Shown here one piece after another: positions 1 through 9,632 of a DNA stretch of 64,000 nucleotides (the first letter of the stretch is position 1; the number at the start of each line of letters is the position of its first letter). Source of the DNA: Rhizobium sp. NZLR1 (GTDB lineage Bacteria; Pseudomonadota; Alphaproteobacteria; Rhizobiales; Rhizobiaceae). The stretch spans positions 2,919,501 to 2,983,500 of the forward strand of contig NZ_CP071632.1 in the NCBI RefSeq assembly GCF_017357385.1, in the 5' to 3' direction. The notes beneath the pieces are model-generated. The model was not told the origin of the DNA. It did no database searches and saw nothing but the letters and a program-made list of their open reading frames with translations. Position numbers and translations under genes: made by a program.

Positions 1-1
1 T

Positions 2-3000
2 TTCATCGACGTATCGAATTGGCGTGTCGTCGATATCAATCAGGATCTCCTGACCGGCGACGTGCTGCGCACCAATGCCAACGGCCAGCTCGCCATCGTC
101 TTTTCCGACCACACCCAGGTTCGCCTCGGCCGCAATTCATCGCTGCAGGTCAAGAAAATGGCCGCCAGCGGCGACACGACACTGGAGCTGCAATCGGGAA
201 CGATCTGGGCGCGCGCCGAGCGTGGCGGCCAAGGTCTGACGGTCGAGACACCAGCGGCCGCAGCCGCCATCCGCGGCACCGACTGGACGATGACCGTCGA
301 GGGCAGCAAAACCTCGATGATCGTGCTCGAAGGCCGTGTGGCGCTGAGCAACCCGCAGGGCAGCGTCGAGGTGAACGAAGGCGAAGGGGCGGTCGCCACG
401 ATCGGCCAGGCGCCGCGCAAGCTGGTCATAGTCACACCCGATGATCGCGAGCAGATGCTGTTCTACCTGAACCTGCGCGATGGCTTCGGCCTGATGCCGA
501 CCTCTCCGTTGCCGGCAGGCCGCATGGCCGATGAGCGCCGCCGGCTGCTGGCTTTGCCGCCGGAACGTCGCACCACCGAGAACTGGCTGGAGCTTGCCGA
601 AGTGCAGAGCGCCTTCGACGGCCGGCCGGTCGCCGCAAAGACGCTTCAGGAGGTTCGCCGGCGCAAGCTGACCACCCTCCAGAAGGCGCGCGTCGACCTG
701 ATCGATGCCACGATCGCCGGCTCCGAAAAACGCTATGACGAAGCCGCAAGGCTGTTTGCGGCGGCACTGCCGCATCTTGATCCGGCCCGCCGGAACATGG
801 CGCAGTATGGCGGCTATTTTGCCCGTTCGCTTTCCGATCCAGCCCATGTCGAAAAGCCGCCGTCATCAGCGGTCGGCCCCTATGGCGCGATCATGCAGGC
901 CTACACGACAGGCTTCCTCAAAAATCCCCGCGCCTCCGTCGACCTGATCAAGGATGCGGAAAAGCGTTTTCCTGATGACCCAACCCTGCCTGCGATCCGC
1001 GCCCAGCTGGCGCAGCTGATCGACGACCGCGCCCAGATGCTGGAGGCGGTCAACCGCGCCCTCTCGCTCGATCCCAATCATCCGATCGCCCTTGCCGCAC
1101 GCGCCGCCTACAAGGCGAGTTACGAAAGCGATATCGATGGCGCCCTGGCCGATCTGAACCGCGCCATCGAGCTTGCGCCGGGGGCCTCGGGATCGTTGAA
1201 CTCGATGGGCCTGCTGCAAAGCGCCCGCGACGCCAATGACGAGGCCGAGGCTGCGTTCCTAAAGGCGATCGCCCTCGATCCGCAGGATCCGGTCCCGCAC
1301 GGCAATCTTGCCATCCTCTATCTCGACCAATCCAGGATGAAGGATGCCAAGCGCGAAATCGATGCGGCGCTCGCCGCCGATCCCTCCTTCGACATCGCTC
1401 TCCTCGCCCGCGGCCGCTATTACCTGCAAACCGGCGAGCGCGACAAGGCGCTGGAGGACCTGCTGGCCGCCAGCACCGCCAATCCAGCCCATTCGCAATC
1501 GCAGCTGATGCTCGCCGCCGCCCACTACGAAAAGGGCGACCGCATCCCTTCCGAGCAGGCAGTCGACAATGCCGACAGGCTCGACAAGAACGATCCGGTC
1601 ATCTCCTCCTTCCGCACCGCCATCGATATCGACGATTACGACGCCGACGGCGCGATCCGCAACGCGCAGGAATTTCTCCGCCGCTCGCGCGCCCGTGGCG
1701 GTGATTACAGCGCGCTCGGCGCCAATGAGGATGCCGGCTCGACGCTGAACAACGCTTTTCGCCTCCAGGGCCTGGATGCCTGGGGCCGCTATTACGGGGA
1801 TGCGGTCTTCAGCCCCTTCGAAGGCAGCGGCTATATCGACCAGTCGATCAAGGGCAGCATCTTCCCTTACGTCAATGCAACGAGCTTCAGCGATGACAAT
1901 GTCATCCAGAACCGTGGCAACGCGTCTAGCTATTCATCCTTTATCCAGGGCTTGCTGCTTGATCCGCACATGCTCTCCGGCCGCTCTCGTTCGGCAACGC
2001 TGCTGCGCACGCCTTTCATCGAAGGCTCGCTCGGCGGCGGCATCAATAGTGTCGACGGCCATACAAGGCGCATCGGCGAGGCCGAAATCCAGGGCTTCTC
2101 GAACGAGACGATCCCGCTCAGCTTCTTCGGCAACCTGACCTGGGAAGAACTGGTGCTGGACGGCGACTATCGCAACTTTGGCGGCTTCCAGACCAACAAC
2201 AAGCTCGTCGGCGGCAATGGTTATCTGACGGCAACGGTGACGCCGGACGATCGTGTGGTGGCCTATGTCAACCATGCCAAGAACGATGGAACGCTGAACG
2301 CACTGACGGCAGGCTCGTCACTGACGGACTTCCTCAACCTCCTGGGCTTCGGGGTTCGCACCGAAGTCTCTTCGGAATACAATTATCGGCGCAATATCAC
2401 CGAAACGACCAATGCCGGCCTCGGCTGGAGCCATACCTTCGGCTACGAAAACATATTGAACGGCGCCTTTCTCTATTCGGAAAGCAAATCGCAGACGTCC
2501 ACCTCTCTTCAGGTAGACGATGCACCGGTTCTCGGTCTGCCTGACCCCGACATCATTCCATTCTTGGACGGGACGGAGGAGCTGTCCTCAAAAGCCTATG
2601 TCGCCGCGCTCAGCCATTCCATCGGCAGCGGACCGCTGACTTGGCGGTACGGCATCGAAGGCGGCTGGATCGATGCCAGCGCGACCACCTCCTCTCGCCT
2701 TCATGAACTCTTTCCGCTCTTCCCGATCATCCCCGGGACCACCGACGGCCCGGACACATTCAATAACCGCGTCAACATCGCCCGCGCCTACATCGACGTG
2801 CTGCACGAGATCACCCCCGAACTCAAAGGCGAGTATGCTCTCTTCGGCACGCAGATGAGCGGCGGCAGCGTCGATGTCAGCCGGCTGGAGCCACGCTTCG
2901 GCCTCGCCTGGGCACCGGCCGAGAACCATTGGCTGCGCGCTGCCTTCATGCGCCAGAGCCTCGACACCGGCGTTCCCACTCTTGCCCCGATCGGCATCCT

Positions 3001-3607
3001 CGGTTTGCAGGCCAACCAATATTCGATCGGCGTCGAGGGTTATACCGATACGGTGGCGCTGCAATGGGATGCCGAGTGGACCGACCGGCTCTTCACCTCG
3101 GTCGAATATCAGCACCAGGAATTGCATGATTTCTCGATCGACCTGCCGCTGATCGCGCTGCCTGCGGCAGACAGCCTGCCGCTGTCGCGCGGCAGCATCG
3201 ACCGCGCCGCCGTCACGGCCAACGTCGCGCTCGGCGCCGGTTTCGGCCTCTCGGCCACCTATGCCTACATGGAATCGGAGAACAAGGACCCGCTGGAGCC
3301 GAACTACGGCGGCTCTCTGCCGTTTATCCCGAAGAATTCCGGCCAGATCGCGCTGACCTGGGTCAACGAGGCCAAGGTCAAGGCGACGGTGGCCGCCAAT
3401 TATGTCGGCGAACGCGACGGCGATGATCTCGGCACCACGCTCGACGATTACTGGAGCCTCGACGCCCACCTGATCTGGGAACCGCTGGACAAGCGCATCG
3501 CACTCGAAGCTGCCGCTTATAACCTGCTCGACGAGGAGTTCGAGATCACGCCGGGCGTGCCCGGCTGGGGCCGCGCCTTCAAGGGCACCCTCAAAGTCCG
3601 CTTCTGA
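2..3607 (+). CDS. FecR-domain / TPR / outer-membrane beta-barrel protein (5' end outside window)
   Basis: The reading frame is open from base 2, so the true start lies upstream; the first GTG inside the window (62) is internal to the FecR domain. The N-terminal ~130 visible residues are FecR-like (GDVLRTNANGQLAIVF, RGTDW). A helical region with TPR-type repeats follows (e.g. ALSLDPNHPIALAARAAY, AIALDPQDPVPHGNLAILY) to about residue 550. The last ~600 residues look like an outer-membrane beta-barrel: alternating aromatic strands, a TonB-receptor-like 'YNLLDEEFEITPG' end and a terminal KVRF. No plug domain is seen. It overlaps the cyclase gene by one base (TGATG), so the two are translationally coupled. 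I infer an envelope sensor or anchor whose partner is the cyclase; the ligand is unknown. Confidence 0.85.
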   Translation, partial: FIDVSNWRVVDINQDLLTGDVLRTNANGQLAIVFSDHTQVRLGRNSSLQVKKMAASGDTTLELQSGTIWARAERGGQGLTVETPAAAAAIRGTDWTMTVEGSKTSMIVLEGRVALSNPQGSVEVNEGEGAVATIGQAPRKLVIVTPDDREQMLFYLNLRDGFGLMPTSPLPAGRMADERRRLLALPPERRTTENWLELAEVQSAFDGRPVAAKTLQEVRRRKLTTLQKARVDLIDATIAGSEKRYDEAARLFAAALPHLDPARRNMAQYGGYFARSLSDPAHVEKPPSSAVGPYGAIMQAYTTGFLKNPRASVDLIKDAEKRFPDDPTLPAIRAQLAQLIDDRAQMLEAVNRALSLDPNHPIALAARAAYKASYESDIDGALADLNRAIELAPGASGSLNSMGLLQSARDANDEAEAAFLKAIALDPQDPVPHGNLAILYLDQSRMKDAKREIDAALAADPSFDIALLARGRYYLQTGERDKALEDLLAASTANPAHSQSQLMLAAAHYEKGDRIPSEQAVDNADRLDKNDPVISSFRTAIDIDDYDADGAIRNAQEFLRRSRARGGDYSALGANEDAGSTLNNAFRLQGLDAWGRYYGDAVFSPFEGSGYIDQSIKGSIFPYVNATSFSDDNVIQNRGNASSYSSFIQGLLLDPHMLSGRSRSATLLRTPFIEGSLGGGINSVDGHTRRIGEAEIQGFSNETIPLSFFGNLTWEELVLDGDYRNFGGFQTNNKLVGGNGYLTATVTPDDRVVAYVNHAKNDGTLNALTAGSSLTDFLNLLGFGVRTEVSSEYNYRRNITETTNAGLGWSHTFGYENILNGAFLYSESKSQTSTSLQVDDAPVLGLPDPDIIPFLDGTEELSSKAYVAALSHSIGSGPLTWRYGIEGGWIDASATTSSRLHELFPLFPIIPGTTDGPDTFNNRVNIARAYIDVLHEITPELKGEYALFGTQMSGGSVDVSRLEPRFGLAWAPAENHWLRAAFMRQSLDTGVPTLAPIGILGLQANQYSIGVEGYTDTVALQWDAEWTDRLFTSVEYQHQELHDFSIDLPLIALPAADSLPLSRGSIDRAAVTANVALGAGFGLSATYAYMESENKDPLEPNYGGSLPFIPKNSGQIALTWVNEAKVKATVAANYVGERDGDDLGTTLDDYWSLDAHLIWEPLDKRIALEAAAYNLLDEEFEITPGVPGWGRAFKGTLKVRF

Positions 3608-5589
3608 TGCGGGAGCAGGATAAGCCTCGGCAGGCCAGGCCCACCGGGAGTCAGACCGGGAGCCGCCGTCTCAGGCTGCTGATACTGTCGCTGTCGGTGC
3701 TGATCGCCATCTCGCTGTTGTCACGCCTGCCCGCCTGGTCGCTGCTGGAGCTCAGAAGCTACGATTACCTCTCGACCGTCGACGATCCACGCCCGCCTCA
3801 AGGTGGACCTGTCATCGTTGCGATCGACGAACCGTCGCTTGCCGATATCAACGCCCAATGGCCCTGGCCGCGCAGCCTGCATGCCGAACTCGTGAGACAG
3901 CTGCGCGCCGCCGGCGCCCGTGTCATCGGCCTCGACATCATCATGGCCGAACCCTCGAACCCCGGCAATGACGCGGCAATCACCGAGGCCGTCGGTCCCG
4001 ACACCGTGCTTGCCGGCGACGAAACGCTGATCGAGACGCCGCAGGCCTCGCAACTGATCCGCGCCACGCCGCTGCCGCAGCTGACGCAAGCGGGTGCTGT
4101 GACCGGCATCGCCTCGATCGATCTCAGCGGCGACGGCATCTTCCGCCGCATTCCGGGCTATGAGGACGGCTTTGCCGCCATGCTGGCGAAGACGTCGGGA
4201 ACGCCGGCGGAGATTCTGTCGGCCGGCCGGCTCATCCAGTCCTTCGGCCCGGCCCGCAGCTATCCCACGGTCTCCTACTACCAGGCGCTCGACCCTGAGA
4301 ATTTGCTGCCGCGGAATTATTTCAAGGGCCGAGTCGTTCTCGTCGGCCTCAGCCTGCAGAATGCGCCCGCGATCGACAAGGGCGGTGTCGATGCCTTTGC
4401 GACGCCCTATACGGTTCACACCGGCAAACTCGTCTCCGGTGTCGAGATTCAGGCGACCATCTACGACAATATTCGTGCTGGCCTGTCGATCGCCGAAGCC
4501 CGCCTGCCCGCGGTTGCCGCCTGCATCCTGATATCGGTGCTGCTTGCCGCCACGACCGTCTGGCGCTCGACGGGATGGCTGACGATCGTCACCAGTGCGG
4601 TGGGCCTCCTCGCCTTCGCCGCCGTAAGCTTTGCCGGCATCCGGCTTGCCCATGTCTTCGTCTCGCCGCTCGGCCCGACGGTCGCCTATATCTCGGTCGT
4701 CTTCGGCCAGGCCGCCTTCGATTATGCCGAGGAGCGCCGCAACAAGCGGCAGATCATCCGCGCCTTCGCCCAATACATCTCCCCCGATCTCGTCAAGCGC
4801 CTGTCGAACGATCCCTCGCAACTGAAGCTCGGCGGCGAGCGGCGCACGCTCTCGGTGCTGTTCTCGGATGTACGTGGCTTCACCACCATCGCCGAGACGC
4901 TGAAGGACGATCCGGAGCAGCTGACCGGTCTGATCAACCGGCTGTTGACGCCGCTCTCCGACGTGGTGATGGATCATGGCGGGACGATCGACAAATATAT
5001 GGGCGATTGCATCATGGCCTTCTGGAACGCGCCGCTCGACGATCCCGACCATGCCCTCCATGCCGTGCGCGCCTCGCTTGCCATGCAGACAGCGATTTCG
5101 AGGCTGAACAACCAGCTGGAGCGGGAAGCGGCAGCGCATGGCGGTAAACCGCACGTCCTGAAGATGGGCGTCGGCATCAATACCGGCGAATGCATCGTCG
5201 GCAATATGGGCTCGACCCGCCGCTTCGACTATTCCTGCCTCGGCGACAGCGTCAACCTCGCCTCCCGCCTTGAAGGCGCCTCGAAGAATTATGGCGTAGC
5301 GCTGCTGCTCGGCGAGGATACCGCAAGACTGGTCGCCGACACCTACACCGTCGTCGAGCTCGACCGGATCATCGTCAAGGGCCGCACCGTGACGTCGCCG
5401 GTCTTCACCGTCCTGCACAAGGCCGATCCGCTGTCCCTCGCCGCCCATCGGGCGTTCATCGATGCAAAATATGCCGGCACGCTCGCGCCATCCGACCACG
5501 TCTTCGAGAGGCTGGCTGCTGACATGCCCGAGCTAGCCCCCTATTACGCGATCGTCCGGGATGCGCTGGTTGGCGACGGCGGTGAGTGA
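3607..5589 (+). CDS. CHASE2-domain class III adenylate cyclase
   Basis: A 660-residue membrane protein. TM helix at about residues 22-43, an extracytoplasmic CHASE2 sensor (about 45-300, with VIVAIDEPSL and VIGLDIIMAEPS), three closely spaced TM helices (about 305-375), then a class III cyclase domain (about 410-590). Metal-binding aspartates lie in FSDVRGF (419-425) and DKYMGD (462-467). The K of DKYMGD and the D of YSCLGDSVNLASRLEG match the adenine-selecting pair, so ATP to cAMP is expected; the Asn and Arg of NLASR are the transition-state residues. All catalytic positions are intact. It starts within the stop codon of the FecR/TPR/barrel gene, suggesting that gene supplies the periplasmic input. 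The target of the cAMP is not visible here. Confidence 0.93.
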   Translation: MREQDKPRQARPTGSQTGSRRLRLLILSLSVLIAISLLSRLPAWSLLELRSYDYLSTVDDPRPPQGGPVIVAIDEPSLADINAQWPWPRSLHAELVRQLRAAGARVIGLDIIMAEPSNPGNDAAITEAVGPDTVLAGDETLIETPQASQLIRATPLPQLTQAGAVTGIASIDLSGDGIFRRIPGYEDGFAAMLAKTSGTPAEILSAGRLIQSFGPARSYPTVSYYQALDPENLLPRNYFKGRVVLVGLSLQNAPAIDKGGVDAFATPYTVHTGKLVSGVEIQATIYDNIRAGLSIAEARLPAVAACILISVLLAATTVWRSTGWLTIVTSAVGLLAFAAVSFAGIRLAHVFVSPLGPTVAYISVVFGQAAFDYAEERRNKRQIIRAFAQYISPDLVKRLSNDPSQLKLGGERRTLSVLFSDVRGFTTIAETLKDDPEQLTGLINRLLTPLSDVVMDHGGTIDKYMGDCIMAFWNAPLDDPDHALHAVRASLAMQTAISRLNNQLEREAAAHGGKPHVLKMGVGINTGECIVGNMGSTRRFDYSCLGDSVNLASRLEGASKNYGVALLLGEDTARLVADTYTVVELDRIIVKGRTVTSPVFTVLHKADPLSLAAHRAFIDAKYAGTLAPSDHVFERLAADMPELAPYYAIVRDALVGDGGE

Positions 5590-5697
5590 TCATCCGGGGC
5601 AGCGCTAAAACCAGGTTCTGCGCATGGAACCCGTGAAATGAAGCGCGCCCTCAATAGCTTCGTAGCTCGCGCATGTGACGCTCCATTTGGCAGCCGA

Positions 5698-6564
5698 TCA
5701 CTTCCCGAAGGCGCGCTTGAGCGCATCCACGACCACACGCACGGAGGGGACGTCCTTGATCTCCGAATGCACGACCAACCACACGTCCCTTCCAAGAGCA
5801 TGTTCCCCCGTGATGCGCTGGAGATCGCCGGATTCCGCGACGGCGAAATCCGGGAGCATGACGACACCGCCACCAAGCCTCGCCGCTGCGGCCTGAAATT
5901 CCAGTACCGATGACCTCACCGCTATCGGCCGGCCAGCGGCCAGCTCAATGAGACGAGCCTGCTGCGGCGAGGCGTTCATTGTTTCGTCATAGCCGATGAA
6001 GGTCCATTCGGATGGCGCAACGGTTTCGAGGTATGACTTTGAGCCGTAGAGGTCGAAGGTGATCTCGCCAAGCTTGATGATGGAATAGTCGCCATCTTCT
6101 GGCCGCGACAACCGCACAGCGATATCTGCCTCCCGTCGGTTCAACGAAGCGAGCCGTTTCTCTCCGACAAGCGTGATCTGGACGGCTGGATGGTCTCGCC
6201 GGATGGCCACGATTGGCTGCGCCAGAAGGACGCTCGAAAGCGCTGGAGGAGCGCTGATCCTTACGTGGCCACGCAGTTCAGTCGAGCTGCTGCGACCAAG
6301 CTGCTCGATTGCGGCAGTTTGCGTGGCGATAAGCATTGCATGCTTGGCAACCTGTTCCCCATCGGCGGTTAGAACGACGCGCCGTCCGCGACGGTCGATG
6401 AGCTTGCGTCCCAGTCTGGCTTCCAGCGATGCAACACGCCGGCTTATTGTCGCATGTTCAACGCCGAGCTGCTTCGCCGCGCCGAGAAACGTTCCGGACC
6501 GTGCGAGCGCCAAGAAATGCCGCAGGTCGTCCCAATCGATTTGTGTGAATTCTTTCCCAATCAT
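5698..6564 (-). CDS. LysR-family transcriptional regulator
   Basis: N-terminal winged HTH (DWDDLRHFLALARSGTFLGAAKQLGVEHATISRR is the family hallmark region), followed by a LysR substrate-binding domain running to the C-terminus. The ATG at 6564 is chosen because the LysR fold starts right after it (MIGKEFTQIDWDD); an upstream in-frame start at 6621 would add 19 residues and run into the neighbour's leader. It is divergent from the quinone oxidoreductase gene with only 68 bp between starts, so it probably autoregulates and controls that gene. About 289 aa, normal length. Confidence 0.9.
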   Translation of the reverse strand: MIGKEFTQIDWDDLRHFLALARSGTFLGAAKQLGVEHATISRRVASLEARLGRKLIDRRGRRVVLTADGEQVAKHAMLIATQTAAIEQLGRSSSTELRGHVRISAPPALSSVLLAQPIVAIRRDHPAVQITLVGEKRLASLNRREADIAVRLSRPEDGDYSIIKLGEITFDLYGSKSYLETVAPSEWTFIGYDETMNASPQQARLIELAAGRPIAVRSSVLEFQAAAARLGGGVVMLPDFAVAESGDLQRITGEHALGRDVWLVVHSEIKDVPSVRVVVDALKRAFGK

Positions 6565-6632
6565 TGGGAGACAATAGGGAATTTTAACGCATCTCGCCAC
6601 CGGGTAGTTTGACTGCATCAAGGAGACAAACG
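6565..6632. promoter_or_regulatory. Divergent LysR/qor promoter region
   Basis: A 68-bp gap between two divergent starts that must hold both promoters and, by analogy with other LysR systems, the LysR operator (consensus T-N11-A). It includes the Shine-Dalgarno AAGGAG at about 6619 for the oxidoreductase. No precise operator could be assigned by eye. Confidence 0.5.
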
Positions 6633-7604
6633 ATGACAGATCAGATTGTACTGCTGAACTCGCCGGGCGACGTCGCTCAGTTCCAGGTCCAGGATCAACG
6701 TGTCCATCCTCCCGGCAACCGCGAGATCCAAATCCGCCATCACGCTATCGGGACCAATTTTCTCGACGTCTATCACCGCAAGGGCATCTACTCGCTGCCC
6801 TCATATCCCGCAGTGATCGGCGCGGAGGCCGCAGGCGTCGTCGAAGCTGTCGGCCCCGGCGTCGAGAACTTCAAAGAGGGCGATCATATCGCATATGCGG
6901 GACCGCCGGTCGGAGCCTACTGCTCGACTAGGAACATCGCTGCCGACCGTGCGATTAAGCTTCCCAAGGCGATTTCGGCTAAAACGGCGGCAAGTTCGCT
7001 GCTCAAAGGCATGACCGCTTACATGCTGTTGACGAAGACCTACAATGTGCATGACGGGAGTTGTGTTCTCATTCATGCGGCCGCCGGTGGACTGGGCAGC
7101 ATGCTTGTTCGTTGGGCAAAGTCGCTCAATGCCACGGTGATCGGCACGGTCAGTAGCGCTGAAAAGGCGGCGCTCGCCGAATCCTACGGAGCCGATCATC
7201 TCGTGGTCGGACGGGGAGCGGATATTGTCACAGAGGTCAAGGGGCTGACGGGCGGAAACGGTGTCGACGTCGCCTTTGACGGAATTGGCGGTGACATGCT
7301 TGTTAAAAGCATCCGCTCGGTCCGACCGTTCGGCATGGCTGTCAGCATCGGCCAGGCCGCCGGCCCGGTTCCACCCGTTCCCCTCGAGGAACTCCGGCCA
7401 GGCAAGGCGCTCTCTCACCCGAGCATCATGGCTTGGTGCACTGACATCGATAGATATCGTGAGGCCGCTCAAGCGGCGGTCCGGGCGATGGAAACAGGGA
7501 TCGTCTCTCAGATCGGCGCCGAATACAGCTTGAGAAATGTTGCGACGGCTCATGAAGAAATGGAGTCGGGGCGCTCCGCCGGCAGTATCTTGCTGGTACC
7601 TTAG
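6633..7604 (+). CDS. Zinc-less MDR-family NADPH:quinone oxidoreductase
   Basis: 323 aa. GroES-like N-terminus (NREIQIRHHAIGTNFLDVYHRKG) and a Rossmann NADPH domain with AAAGGLGSMLVRWAKSLN. The 'GTNFLDVYHRKGIY' signature is that of quinone oxidoreductase 1 (QorA/zeta-crystallin type), which reduces quinones or enones with NADPH. Catalytic-zinc cysteines are absent, as expected for the subgroup. The ATG at 6633 follows AAGGAG at an 8-9 base gap and is preferred over the in-frame GTG at 6609. It probably belongs to an electrophile or quinone response under the divergent LysR. Confidence 0.9.
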   Translation: MTDQIVLLNSPGDVAQFQVQDQRVHPPGNREIQIRHHAIGTNFLDVYHRKGIYSLPSYPAVIGAEAAGVVEAVGPGVENFKEGDHIAYAGPPVGAYCSTRNIAADRAIKLPKAISAKTAASSLLKGMTAYMLLTKTYNVHDGSCVLIHAAAGGLGSMLVRWAKSLNATVIGTVSSAEKAALAESYGADHLVVGRGADIVTEVKGLTGGNGVDVAFDGIGGDMLVKSIRSVRPFGMAVSIGQAAGPVPPVPLEELRPGKALSHPSIMAWCTDIDRYREAAQAAVRAMETGIVSQIGAEYSLRNVATAHEEMESGRSAGSILLVP

Positions 7605-7671
7605 AGCGAGCAAAAATGCGCGACTGTTTTGGGCCTGCGCAAACCGGCCATCCCGAACCTCTACGGCGGCC

Positions 7672-8208
7672 TCAAGTCCGGAGTTCGCCGAGGGTGTACA
7701 TGTTGGTCGGTGCGCCATGCAGCATCACTTCGCGGTCGAAATGGAAGCCGTATTTCTCGAGAATGCGCTTTGAAGCGACATTGATGGGGCGGACCAACCC
7801 GATCACCCGCTCCGCATGCAGATCGTCGAAGGTAAAGGTCAGTGTTTCCCGGACCAGCTCCGTGGCATATCCCTGCCCCCAGCTTTCGGGGTGCAGATGA
7901 TACGAAAGATTGAGGCCGCCGAATTCCTTCGAAACGGTCACGCCGCCGAAACCGATCAGCGCGCCGTTCGCTTCGACCGCCCAACGCCCGAACCCATGAT
8001 CTTTCCAATGCCCGATATCACGGGCAAGCCGCGCAGCACTTTCATCGGGCGAGTCGGGCCGCGGCACGGGTCGGTGTGCGACCAGCTCCGGTCGGGAGAA
8101 AAGCTCGGTCAGGAAAAGAATATCCGTTGATGCAGGAGCCCTGAGCCTCAATCGCGCTGTACGCCTCATTGCCGGCGACGCGGCGCCATTGAGTTCTTTA
8201 TCGGACAT
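7672..8208 (-). CDS. GNAT-family N-acetyltransferase (RimJ/RimL-like)
   Basis: 178 aa. Typical RimJ/RimL layout: N-terminal TARLRLRAPASTDILFL, mid-domain LIGFGGVTVSKEFGG, acetyl-CoA loop SWGQGYATELV, and C-terminal NVASKRILEKYGF. The ATG follows GAGGTAGACA. The acceptor (ribosomal protein N-terminus, amino acid or small molecule) cannot be told from sequence. It is convergent with the quinone oxidoreductase gene and apparently monocistronic. Confidence 0.9.
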   Translation of the reverse strand: MSDKELNGAASPAMRRTARLRLRAPASTDILFLTELFSRPELVAHRPVPRPDSPDESAARLARDIGHWKDHGFGRWAVEANGALIGFGGVTVSKEFGGLNLSYHLHPESWGQGYATELVRETLTFTFDDLHAERVIGLVRPINVASKRILEKYGFHFDREVMLHGAPTNMYTLGELRT

Positions 8209-8224
8209 TGTCTACCTCTTCATC

Positions 8225-8460
8225 GAGGACGGGATATCCTCGGCGCCCCTCATCTAGGCGCGGCATCCGCCAACGCCCCTCATCCTGAGGCGCGCAGGCC
8301 AAAGGCCGGAGCCTCGAAGGACACGCCGCAACGCCGCTCCTTGCACCCATCAACAGCCCGAACACATGCCGCTCGCCGTTCGAGTCCTTCGGAGCATGTC
8401 GGGACGAGGCTCTCTTGGGCGTTGCCATTCTCAGATGGCGAGATTTCTGGGAGACGATCA
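8225..8460. repeat. Rhizobial palindromic intergenic repeat
   Basis: This 311-base gene-free stretch holds a mosaic element with a 'CCTCATCCTGAGG' palindrome and a 'CCTCGAAGGAC' arm. The same modules recur at 29.9-30.1, 48.6-48.7 and 50.9-51.1 kb. Small frames within it are composition artefacts. Confidence 0.7.
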
Positions 8461-8519
8461 AGTTCTTTCGCGCTATGAAGAGCCATCATCGATCCCGCGC
8501 AGACCCCGAGGTCACTCTC

Positions 8520-9500
8520 ATGGCTTTGAAAGTTCTTTTCATTGGCGGCACCGGCCAAATCTCCTATCCATGCGTTGAGCGGGCCGTTGCCCAAGGCCAT
8601 CATGTCAGCGTCTTCAATCGTGGCTTGAGAAGCAACCCGTTGCCTGCGGGGGTGACCTCGATCGTCGGCGAACTGGGATCGCGCGACTATGCCGATCTCG
8701 CCAAGGCCAACTATGATGTCGTGTGCCAGTTCATCGCCTTCACGCCCGATCAGGTCGCGCGCGACATCGAACTGTTTGCGGACAATTGCGGTCAGTACAT
8801 TTTCATCTCTTCGGCCTCGGTCTATGAAAAGCCGCCGCGTCACTATTTGATTACCGAGGAGACCCCGGCGATCAATCCTTACTGGCCCTACAGCCAGGCC
8901 AAGATTGCCGGCGAGGAGTTGCTCAAGAAGTCCATCAAACTCGCCTGGACGATCGTCCGTCCCAGCCACACCGTTCGCACCGGCCTGCCGATCATGATGG
9001 GCGACAGCGACGTCATGGCGAGACGCATGCTGGATGGCGAGCCCACCATCGTGGCGGGCGACGGCCACACGCCGTGGACACTGACCCGCGCGGTCGATTT
9101 CGCAATGCCTTTCGTCGGACTTTTCGCCAAGGAGGCAGCGCTAAATGAGATTTTCCATATCACCTCCGATCGCGCACATATCTGGGACGACATCCAAAAG
9201 ACCATCGCAAGATTGCTGGGCGTCGAGGCGAAGATCGTCCACATTCCGACGGACACCCTGATCAAATACAATCCGGAGTGGGTAGGCCCACTGCTCGGCG
9301 ACAAGGCCTGGACGGCAATCTTCGACAATTCGAAGGTCAAGCGCGTGGCCGGCGATTTCACCTGCGCCGAGAGCCTGGAAGAAATTCTGGCCGAGCCGAT
9401 CATGTACCTCAAGCAGCGCCTGGCCAAAAGCCGTCCGCCAAGGGGTGAACTTGATGCTCTGATCGACAGGATCTGCGCTGCCCAAGGCGCTCTCGGCTAG
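8520..9500 (+). CDS. NAD-dependent epimerase/dehydratase (extended SDR)
   Basis: 326 aa from the ATG at 8520. The glycine-rich nucleotide site is right at the N-terminus (MALKVLFIGGTGQISY, GxxGxxS variant). The catalytic triad region has SSASVYE and YWPYSQAKIAGE (YxxxK). It resembles plant/bacterial RNA-binding-like NAD-dependent epimerases (CSP41-like group). Upstream in-frame starts are rejected because the Rossmann fold begins at this methionine. Substrate unknown; the convergent neighbour methyltransferase gives no clue. Confidence 0.87.
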   Translation: MALKVLFIGGTGQISYPCVERAVAQGHHVSVFNRGLRSNPLPAGVTSIVGELGSRDYADLAKANYDVVCQFIAFTPDQVARDIELFADNCGQYIFISSASVYEKPPRHYLITEETPAINPYWPYSQAKIAGEELLKKSIKLAWTIVRPSHTVRTGLPIMMGDSDVMARRMLDGEPTIVAGDGHTPWTLTRAVDFAMPFVGLFAKEAALNEIFHITSDRAHIWDDIQKTIARLLGVEAKIVHIPTDTLIKYNPEWVGPLLGDKAWTAIFDNSKVKRVAGDFTCAESLEEILAEPIMYLKQRLAKSRPPRGELDALIDRICAAQGALG

Positions 9501-9530
9501 GCATGTACTTCGGGTGTTCGCCAGCTCTGG

Positions 9531-9572
9531 CATGATGTTGAAAAGTGTGTGCGGTTTTCTCATGACATCATG
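9531..9572. repeat. Rhizobial inverted repeat, CATGATGT...ACATCATG
   Basis: Eight-base perfect arms (9531-9538 and 9565-9572) flank 'TGAAAAGTGTGTGCGG'. Elements of this layout are common between rhizobial genes. It sits just past the stop of the epimerase gene. Confidence 0.7.
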
Positions 9573-9584
9573 CTCTAACTCTTA

Positions 9585-9632
9585 AGAACAGGATTCAGAT
9601 TAGGCCGAGCGGGCCTAAAATCATCCTGTTCT
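9585..9632. terminator. Bidirectional hairpin between convergent genes
   Basis: Outer arms AGAACAGGAT (9585-9594) and ATCCTGTTCT (9623-9632) enclose an inner stem TTAGGCC/GGCCTAA (9600-9606, 9612-9618). It lies between convergent genes and reaches the methyltransferase stop codon, so it probably ends both transcripts. There is no long U-run. Confidence 0.6.
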
